From contig JAACMV010000011.1 in NCBI GenBank assembly GCA_010909725.1, positions 558,001 to 622,000 on the forward strand: a DNA stretch of 64,000 nt, read 5' to 3'. A model generated the notes under the pieces. The model was not told where the DNA came from, searched no databases, and was given only the letters and a program-made list of their open reading frames with translations. The number at the start of each line of letters is the position of its first letter. Position 1 is the first letter of the stretch. A program made the position numbers and the translations under genes. Shown here piece by piece: positions 58,732 through 64,000 of the stretch. Source of the DNA: Picochlorum sp. 'celeri'. Its lineage: Eukaryota > Chlorophyta > Trebouxiophyceae.

Positions 58732-60544
58732 ATGCCTTCGTTCGCGAGGGCGTTTGTGTCTGTTGCCTTTTTCCTGCAACAGTTTGTTACAAAACCCATC
58801 GGAGAATTTCTCTCGGGTTCTTTTGTCGGAGTTATTGAAGAATCTGTCAAGGTACGGAGAATAATTCAATCGCCATCTTCCATGTTCCATTCTTGTTGAG
58901 AAAAAACACTCTTCGTGGGAGACCTCGATGTTCATGCGTCAATCAAATGTACTGCAGAGTTTCTTTCGAGAAGCGTTTCAGGCTGGGAGTAGGAGTTGCA
59001 ATGCCGTGTTGAGTTTGATACTCTCTGGAGTGCCTAGAGAAAGCAAGACGGAGGCGACGCAGAGGAAAAAGGCATGGAAAAGCTGGCATAGTTCATCGTT
59101 CTCGTCATTCAACTTTTTGTATGGGTCTGATGATGATGATGCTCGGGCTCCAAGGTCTCTGTCCTCTCGTTTTCAGTCAAACCATGGGTATATGATGTTT
59201 GGAAAGAGAGGAGCTCAGTCTCTGACTGAGGGTCAGTCGTCGAGAGGGTTGTTAGAGGATCTTAGATTTACCTTGGAGGTGTTTGTCTCGCGTGTGTTTG
59301 GGGCTGTGAGGCGGTTTATTCGATGGATATTTCGGTTGGAAGAGGAGCATCGGCTGCACAGTGTCTCTCTTGCCAAGAGGAGGCTGCGGAAATGGAAGCG
59401 GCTGTACAACTTTACAGCGTCAGATGCGATATTAAAAGCTGGGTATCCGTTGGAGGAGTGTTATGTGACCACGGAAGATGGATATGTGTTGCAGATGCAT
59501 CGAATACCGCGGAAGAATTCGAAAAAAGTGGTGTTTTTTCAACATGGTGTGTTGGATACGAGCTTGGGCTGGGTGAGTTTGGGGACTGGTGGCTCTGTTG
59601 CTTTTGCTGCGTATGATGACGGGTTTGATGTGTGGTTGGGGAATACACGTGCAAATCCTCCGCAGAGGAATGCGTTGAAGAAAAAGTCAGAGTATTGGAG
59701 GTGGAGTGCGAATGAGCTAGCCCTATTTGATCTCAAAGCGCAGTTTGAATATATTAAACGTGCGAAAGAGAATGAAGAAATCGGTTCGTATTCCTTACAA
59801 GCGGTTGGCCATTCTCTTGGAGCAGCCTGTCTGCTCATGTACGCTGTGCATCAGAAATCAATCGGCAAAGACCATGGTTTGGATAGGTTGGTGGTCTTGA
59901 GCCCAGCGGGATTTCATCCACGAATCCCATTTTTGATGCGTTCGTTCAAATATTTGATGCCCTTCGCGACGTATATTCTCAATCGCGTGTCATCGACTCG
60001 GGGGATTGGGTTGAGGCTGCCCTCATGGCCACTGAGATGGGTGACATTCAAACTCATGGCTGATGTCAACAGATCGCCAGTGTTCTTTGATTTGTTTTCT
60101 CTAGCATTTCGATGGATTTTTGGTGGCGATTCGTCGGATTGGACCAAGGCAATGTCGCTTCCACACTATAATGCTCAGGCCATGCCTGCAGTGAGTTTGC
60201 ATTTGGCCAATCATTTTGCCCAATGGGCAAAACGGCATGATTTTAGCTTTTACGATTATGGGTCACCACAGAAGAATATGGACGTGTATGGGCAACCAGT
60301 GCCGCCCAGTGTAGCAGGGCAATATGCCCTCTTGGCCGATCTCCCAATTGATATTGCTGGCGGTACATCAGATGGCTTGATTCCGCCAGAAAACGCAGCA
60401 TGCCATGAGTATTATTTACGGCAAGCTCAGGTGCCAGTGACGATGAATTTGTTCGAGTATGGTCACCTCGAGTTCATTTTCGGTGTCGGAAATGAGATTG
60501 TGACGTACATTATGAAATGTTTGAATACTACTAATACAACTTGA
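58732..60544 (+). CDS. Acid lipase-like alpha/beta hydrolase
   Basis: Exons 58732-58851 and 58958-60544 give 568 aa. The catalytic domain is a gastric/lysosomal acid lipase fold: TEDGYVLQMHRIPRK, the oxyanion block FFQHGVLDTSLGWV, WLGNTRANPPQRN, the nucleophile Ser326 in GHSLGAA, the acid in GTSDGLIPPEN and the His in YGHLEFIFG. The first exon and start of the second (IGEFLSGSFVGVIEESVK, then SFFREAF) match the membrane-associating N-terminal extension of plant homologues. A Ser-rich linker precedes the lipase domain. It likely acts on triacylglycerol or sterol esters at lipid droplets or membranes; the substrate is an inference. Confidence 0.92.
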
Positions 60545-60665
60545 TACTACATTGTTGTTTTTCCACACGCACACATTGACATTTAATGTAATCTTGAATT
60601 ATTGCTACTGAATCGAATACAATCGAGCACACGTTGTTGTTGTAATCTGGAAAACGTTGAGACAC

Positions 60666-61403
60666 CTAGGACAAGGCACTGCGAACCTGCTCAGCAACTG
60701 TTTCCTGTGGCTTGTCCGCCTTGATGTGCACAACCTTTTCCCCATAAAACGATACCACTGGAGCAGTCTGTGCATGAAACTCTGCCAAGCGCCTCTTCAA
60801 TGTCTCCGCATTATCATCCTTCCTTTTCACCAACGGTTCTCCTGTCAAATCATCCACCCCTGCAACTTTTGGAGGGGAAAACTTTTCATGATAGCTTCGC
60901 CCTGATGCAGGATGCACCAACCTCCCCGTCACCCTTTCCACCAAGATGGCATCGGGAACGGTAAAGTTCAACACCTTGTCAATACTCTGCCCCCTCTTTG
61001 CCAACATCTCGTTCAACTTTTCAGCCTGGGTCACATTCCGTGGGAATCCATCAAGTACAAATCCTGTCCTGCACTCTGGCTTCTTGGTCGCCTCGGCTAT
61101 CAAACCCACAACGATATCATCCGATACCAATGCACCAGCATCCATTGCTTTTTTCGCCTCCAACCCAAGCGGTGTTTTATTTGCAACAGCAGCTCGAAGC
61201 ATATCCCCAGTTGCTAGGTGACACAAGCAATTATCATTCTTAATCATGGGAGATTGGGTACCCTTGCCACTCCCTGGTGGCCCGATGAGCACCAATCTCT
61301 TTTCTGGTTTATTCAGACATTCCAAACGCCGCTGCATCTCTTTAATGAGAGCATCGGTGGGAATTTCTGATAAATCCGCAGACTGTGGGGCAGCAGCAGA
61401 CAT
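60666..61403 (-). CDS. ADK: Adenylate kinase, plant AMK4-like
   Basis: The first true ATG is at 61403 (245 aa). The P-loop [10 protein letters not shown] (41-50), the AMP-binding segment [19 protein letters not shown], the [13 protein letters not shown] block and the LID domain [20 protein letters not shown] with [17 protein letters not shown] are all present. It converts 2 ADP to ATP and AMP. The sequence is closest to plant cytosolic/mitochondrial AMK4. The open frame continues upstream to 61556 without ATG (beginning GTG); this holds no further conserved segment. It is divergent from SmB, with an ACGCATGCGT site between them. Confidence 0.96.
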   Translation of the reverse strand: MSAAAPQSADLSEIPTDALIKEMQRRLECLNKPEKRLVLIGPPGSGKGTQSPMIKNDNCLCHLATGDMLRAAVANKTPLGLEAKKAMDAGALVSDDIVVGLIAEATKKPECRTGFVLDGFPRNVTQAEKLNEMLAKRGQSIDKVLNFTVPDAILVERVTGRLVHPASGRSYHEKFSPPKVAGVDDLTGEPLVKRKDDNAETLKRRLAEFHAQTAPVVSFYGEKVVHIKADKPQETVAEQVRSALS

Positions 61404-61578
61404 GTTTGGATACCAACTCAACCCTACACTATGATATCGTGTATTAAAAAAGAACCGTAAAGGTTTTACGCATCGGACCAAGGTTTGCCATCCATGAGGA
61501 GATTCTGATGCCCCAATTGTTGTTTTTAATGTTCTATATAGGGAATGCGTCGTCACGCAGATGCCTTCTGTATGGAAT

Positions 61579-61588
61579 ACGCATGCGT
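61579..61588. promoter_or_regulatory. Palindrome ACGCATGCGT in a divergent promoter
   Basis: In the 411-bp spacer between adenylate kinase (minus) and SmB (plus). It is the same 10-mer as the core of the 24976-24991 palindrome. No other supported gene is seen in 61404-61814. Confidence 0.45.
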
Positions 61589-61814
61589 CCGAGTCATCTG
61601 CATAGCATTAAATTTATAAAGTAGTATAGAATACTAGTCATCCACGCGAAGAAGCAGTCACTCGTCCGTAAAGAGTGCCCTGTACTCGTGTTGTCGTTCC
61701 ATCCTACCGAGTGGGGCTGCTGGGGTATTTTCATCTCTGTTTATTCGTCGTAGAAGGATTTAAATACCAAATAATTTACATACGTTCGAGCAGAGCTGTA
61801 TACAACGGAGAACA

Positions 61815-62493
61815 ATGTCGCTCTCAAAAACTGGGAAACTCTTGCAGTATATAAACTATCGTGCGTGATTATAATCGTATGTCCATGGAGAGACATCATG
61901 GTGATGCTGATGTATTTTTTATCGATGATGTAGGTATGCGGGTAACGATTTACGATGGACGGCAGATTGTTGGTAGATTTATGGCTTTTGACAAGCATAT
62001 GAATTTGGTGTTGGGAGATGCAGAGGAATATAGGCAGCTTCCTCCAAAGAAGGGCGTTCCTGATGATGAGAGAGAGAAGAGGAGGGTCCTGGGGTTGATT
62101 ATACTGAGAGGGGATGAAGTGATTGATATGGTGGTGGAAGGGCCACCTCCAGCGGATGAGGCACGAATCGTGAAAGCAGCTGGCGTTGTGCCGGGCCCTG
62201 GAATGGGGAGGGCTGCTGGAAGAGGAATGCCAATGATGGCGCCAGGTATGGCACCAGCTGGGCTGGCGGGTCCCGCCCCTGGTGTGGGGGCCCCAGCTCC
62301 AGGAAGTATGATGCCGCATGCTAGAGCTCCTCCTCCAGGAGCACGCCCACCTCCACCGGGTATGCCACCGCCAGGTGGAATGCCACCACCACCGGGTGGA
62401 ATGCCTCCTCCGCCTGGGGGAATGCCACCGCCTCCAGGAGGAATGCCACCACCTCCTGGATACAGACCAAATTTCAGGCCTCCGCCGCAATAA
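61815..62493 (+). CDS. SMB: Spliceosomal Sm protein B
   Basis: Exons 61815-61860 and 61934-62493 give 201 aa. Sm1 (MSLSKTGKLLQYINYRMRV, TIYDGRQIVGRFMAFDKHMN) and Sm2 (KRRVLGLIILRGDEVIDMVV, EGPPP) are complete. SmB joins the heptameric ring on U1, U2, U4 and U5 snRNAs. After residue 100 there is the usual Pro/Gly/Met-rich tail with repeated PPPGGM units and some RG. The intron splits the conserved NYR codon in phase 1, with GTGCGT donor. Confidence 0.96.
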
Positions 62494-62553
62494 TATTTGA
62501 CAATGATATACATGACTGGTAACATTTATGTCGCACTACGGATGCATCACACT

Positions 62554-63231
62554 TTATTCGTCTTCTAATCCTTCACTGCCTTGGTTGGTGGTGTCATCAC
62601 CATTGTTTTCCTCCTCGTCTTCCTCATCTGTGAGAGTTGCTTGAAGGATTGTACCATCAAGCTTTTTGAGATGAGGGAGACGTTTCATCATTTCTTGAGT
62701 ATACTCTGCCAAATTATTCTTCTTCTGATACCTTTTATAGAGAGGGTTACCTATGAACAACACATCCGATAGGTGGGGCAGACAACTCAACCTGTCAATT
62801 TCCTGCCAGTCTGAAATCTTGTTGTTTGACATGTACAGTACATTCAGTTTTTGGAGGCACTCAATACCCTCAAGCCGCTCAATAGCATTATAACTGATCC
62901 AAAGCTGTTCCAGGGTTCCTGCGACTGGCTGTATTCCATCCAGCTTGCGAATACCATTCCGTCCCACAGACAAGATTTTGAGGGGCATGGTATCAGACAA
63001 ATTCTGGATCCTATCTATATTGTTCGTGGACAATGATAATTTTTCACACGATGTACAATCTTTGAGAATGCTATCCATCACTTGGATGGGAGGATACTGC
63101 CCGCTGAGATCAATGGCGGTGGCTGCACACTGGTCTGAGAGGTCTCCAAGGTTTGACAGGGCAGAAGCACAGCCTTGTACCTTTTTCTTCTTCGGGGCAG
63201 CGGCGCTCTTCGTGCCCTTTTTCGTCGTCAT
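62554..63231 (-). CDS. LC1: Axonemal outer-arm dynein light chain 1 (LRR)
   Basis: This 225-aa leucine-rich repeat protein closely follows dynein light chain 1: YPPIQVMDSILKDCTSCEKL, LSTNNIDRIQNLSDTMPLKI, LSVGRNGIRKLDGIQPVAGT, LEQLWISYNAIERLEGIE, VLYMSNNKISDW and the cap VLFIGNPLYKRYQKKNNLAE with LPHLKKLDG. LC1 binds the motor domain or stalk of outer-arm dynein and microtubules in motile cilia. The tail is acidic (TDEEDEEENNGDDT), and the head is Lys-rich (APKKKKVQ). Presence of this gene suggests flagellated cells or a flagellated stage. One exon. Confidence 0.92.
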   Translation of the reverse strand: MTTKKGTKSAAAPKKKKVQGCASALSNLGDLSDQCAATAIDLSGQYPPIQVMDSILKDCTSCEKLSLSTNNIDRIQNLSDTMPLKILSVGRNGIRKLDGIQPVAGTLEQLWISYNAIERLEGIECLQKLNVLYMSNNKISDWQEIDRLSCLPHLSDVLFIGNPLYKRYQKKNNLAEYTQEMMKRLPHLKKLDGTILQATLTDEEDEEENNGDDTTNQGSEGLEDE

Positions 63232-63441
63232 TATATTATATTATACGCTGTTGTTTTATAATAGTCAAGATGGATCCATGTATGATACATGTGTTTCCTA
63301 TCATGTGGCAGTGGTCAACATGGGGTGCATGTGTTGTTGACCATCATCATGCATGTATACAACGCACATGGCAATTCAAATAGAAGGCCGTCGGCTATAT
63401 GCGGTACATTCTGTCAGTTCAAGAGGAGAGCGAAGAAAAAC
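63232..63441. other. Intergenic gap, no gene seen
   Basis: Upstream of LC1 and downstream (minus strand) of the tRNA terminator. It has repeated CATG-rich stretches (63280-63370). No supported gene. Confidence 0.4.
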
Positions 63442-63449
63442 AAAAAAAA
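63442..63449 (-). terminator. Pol III T8 terminator after the permuted tRNA
   Basis: On the minus strand eight T follow the tRNA 5' half by seven bases. A T-run of this length is the standard RNA polymerase III stop. Confidence 0.7.
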
Positions 63450-63456
63450 GTTCGAG

Positions 63457-63551
63457 TACGAAGGGCATGCTCTAAGACCACTGAGCTACAGAAGCGTCAG
63501 GTAGAATGTTTTTCGTGCTTCTGGAGAGAATCGAACTCCCGACCCCACCCT
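63457..63551 (-). tRNA. Circularly permuted tRNA-Thr(CGU)
   Basis: On the minus strand the 3' half (63551-63516) comes first: anticodon-stem GGGTG, variable GGGTC, T-arm GGGAG-TTCGATT-CTCTC, acceptor CAGAAGC and discriminator A. A 20-nt linker (63515-63496) follows, then the 5' half (63495-63457): acceptor GCTTCTG, TA, D-arm GCTC-loop-GAGC, A, anticodon stem TGCCC, and TTCGTA. Joined at position 37/38 they give a full cloverleaf with a perfect 7-bp acceptor stem and loop UUCGUAA, anticodon CGU. The anticodon stem has two G-U pairs. The CGTA next to the junction can pair with TACG in the leader. Such genes are known from Cyanidioschyzon and prasinophytes; the precursor is cut and circularised. 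Confidence 0.88.
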
Positions 63552-63574
63552 GTTCCGTACCCATCACTCTACCA

Positions 63575-63624
63575 GCTCACCCTGAAAGGCCCTATCGCGA
63601 TAGGAAAGGCCTTTGTGGGTGAGC
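63575..63624 (-). repeat. Long stem-loop upstream of the permuted tRNA
   Basis: Arms GCTCACCCACAAAGGCC and GGCCTTTCAGGGTGAGC (17 nt, two mismatched pairs) enclose 16 nt with the palindrome CTATCGCGATAG. The stem-loop ends 23 nt before the tRNA 3' half, so it may be in the primary transcript leader. Confidence 0.85.
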
Positions 63625-63896
63625 AAGACGGGACAGCGAGCGAAAATTCGAATTTTTGACTGTACTAATTCAGGTCGAAAACACATTTTGGCTTATACGA
63701 CCTCTAGAGAGGTTAAAAAAGCAAAGTAAAAGGTACCATACGTGACTATAGTGCATCAATATACATGTAGGACAACATGGTGGGGTCAAAAACCAACCAC
63801 GCAATTGGTTGAGGATGGAATTTCATCATTCCACAACACACAGCACATCACCTCCTGTGTGAGAATACCATCACACACGCATGCAGCGTTACATAT
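63601..63896. other. Intergenic gap upstream of the permuted tRNA
   Basis: A perfect 14-bp palindrome AAAATTCGAATTTT lies at 63643-63656. No supported gene, though Pol III upstream elements could lie here. Confidence 0.4.
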
Positions 63897-64000
63897 TTAT
63901 TCCTTTTTATCCGTATTTTTCGGAGGCGGATTTCCACCACTCAACACATTGTAAAACAGAAACAAACTAATGGCCCCACTGGCCACACCAACAATCCCAC
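63897..64000 (-). CDS. C-terminal fragment of a membrane protein, runs off the window
   Basis: The last 104 bases hold an open minus-strand frame ending in TAA (63897-63899). It encodes about 34 residues: a hydrophobic segment (GIVGVASGAISLFLFYNVL), then SGGNPPPKNTDKKE. The pattern is that of a last membrane span followed by a short Pro/Lys tail. The protein starts outside the window, so family and strand use cannot be confirmed. Confidence 0.45.
   Translation of the reverse strand, partial: GIVGVASGAISLFLFYNVLSGGNPPPKNTDKKE

Noticed and set aside
61404..61556. N-terminal extension of adenylate kinase as a transit peptide
   Set aside because: The frame begins with GTG and no ATG; the protein from 61403 aligns from its start with plant AMK4.
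61950..62525. Antisense Gly-Pro-rich frame of 191 aa
   Set aside because: It is opposite the Pro/Gly tail of SmB, whose Sm domain and splice sites are clear.
63541..63600. A normal linear tRNA on the minus strand using GAGCTGGTAGAGT as D-arm
   Set aside because: The D-stem does not pair, and no 5' acceptor strand complementary to CAGAAGC lies upstream. The matching GCTTCTG lies downstream instead, which gives the permuted model.
1..64000. Bacterial or plasmid origin, operons, CRISPR, insertion sequences
   Set aside because: Spliceosomal introns, eukaryote-only complexes and monocistronic layout are seen; no direct-repeat arrays, transposase genes or terminal inverted repeats were found.

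Overview
The window looks like nuclear DNA of a unicellular green alga, probably of prasinophyte grade. The evidence is mixed. It is eukaryotic: GT-AG introns, and an Sm protein, condensin, COG, oligosaccharyltransferase and ER membrane complex subunits. It is photosynthetic and green-lineage: a nuclear-encoded ferredoxin-thioredoxin reductase catalytic chain, an HCF164-type thylakoid thioredoxin, an OEP61-type envelope receptor, a starch-binding protein, a plant-type CID RRM protein and plant-type lipase and adenylate kinase. An axonemal dynein light chain 1 homologue points to motile cilia, present or ancestral. I cannot name the species. No mobile element, CRISPR array or prokaryotic operon is visible.

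The region is gene dense, with about 41 well supported protein genes, mostly one to three exons. Introns are short (about 60-230 bp) and sit mostly near the 5' end of the coding sequence. Neighbouring stop codons are often 4-60 bp apart, and divergent starts can be as close as 76 bp.

Layout. 0-5.7 kb: two ribosome-assembly WD40 proteins (GRWD1, UTP12) and a PPR protein. 6-8 kb: a four-exon amidase with a predicted secretion signal and GPI-like tail. 8.7-14 kb: FAM210-like protein, NUP50, a short-chain dehydrogenase, an organellar protein and plastid phosphoglucomutase. 14-19 kb: two secreted Cys-rich proteins, UV-damage endonuclease and an unknown coiled-coil protein. 19-28 kb: starch-binding protein, FTR, CID protein, fold-IV aminotransferase-like protein, ATP12, HCF164, a membrane protein and a G-patch protein. 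28-38 kb: a second GPI-like protein, topoisomerase IB, two unknown membrane proteins, topoisomerase III-beta and OGG1. 38-51 kb: EMC1, a p47-type Cdc48 cofactor, two TPR proteins, a 679-residue Cys-rich secreted protein with an internal duplication, an RCC1 protein and an ABC half-transporter. 51-63 kb: COG8, condensin CAP-G, OST48, a lipase, adenylate kinase, SmB and dynein LC1.

The most unusual element is on the minus strand at about 63.45-63.55 kb. The 3' half of a tRNA lies upstream of its own 5' half, followed by a T8 Pol III terminator. This is a circularly permuted tRNA-Thr(CGU) gene, preceded by a 50-nt stem-loop. Other notable items are three abutting perfect palindromes inside an amidase intron, a shared ACGCATGCGT palindrome in two divergent promoters, and an ATG-less open frame that splices in frame into a secreted-protein gene. 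A 188-bp coding duplication also stands out because its only three differences are synonymous.
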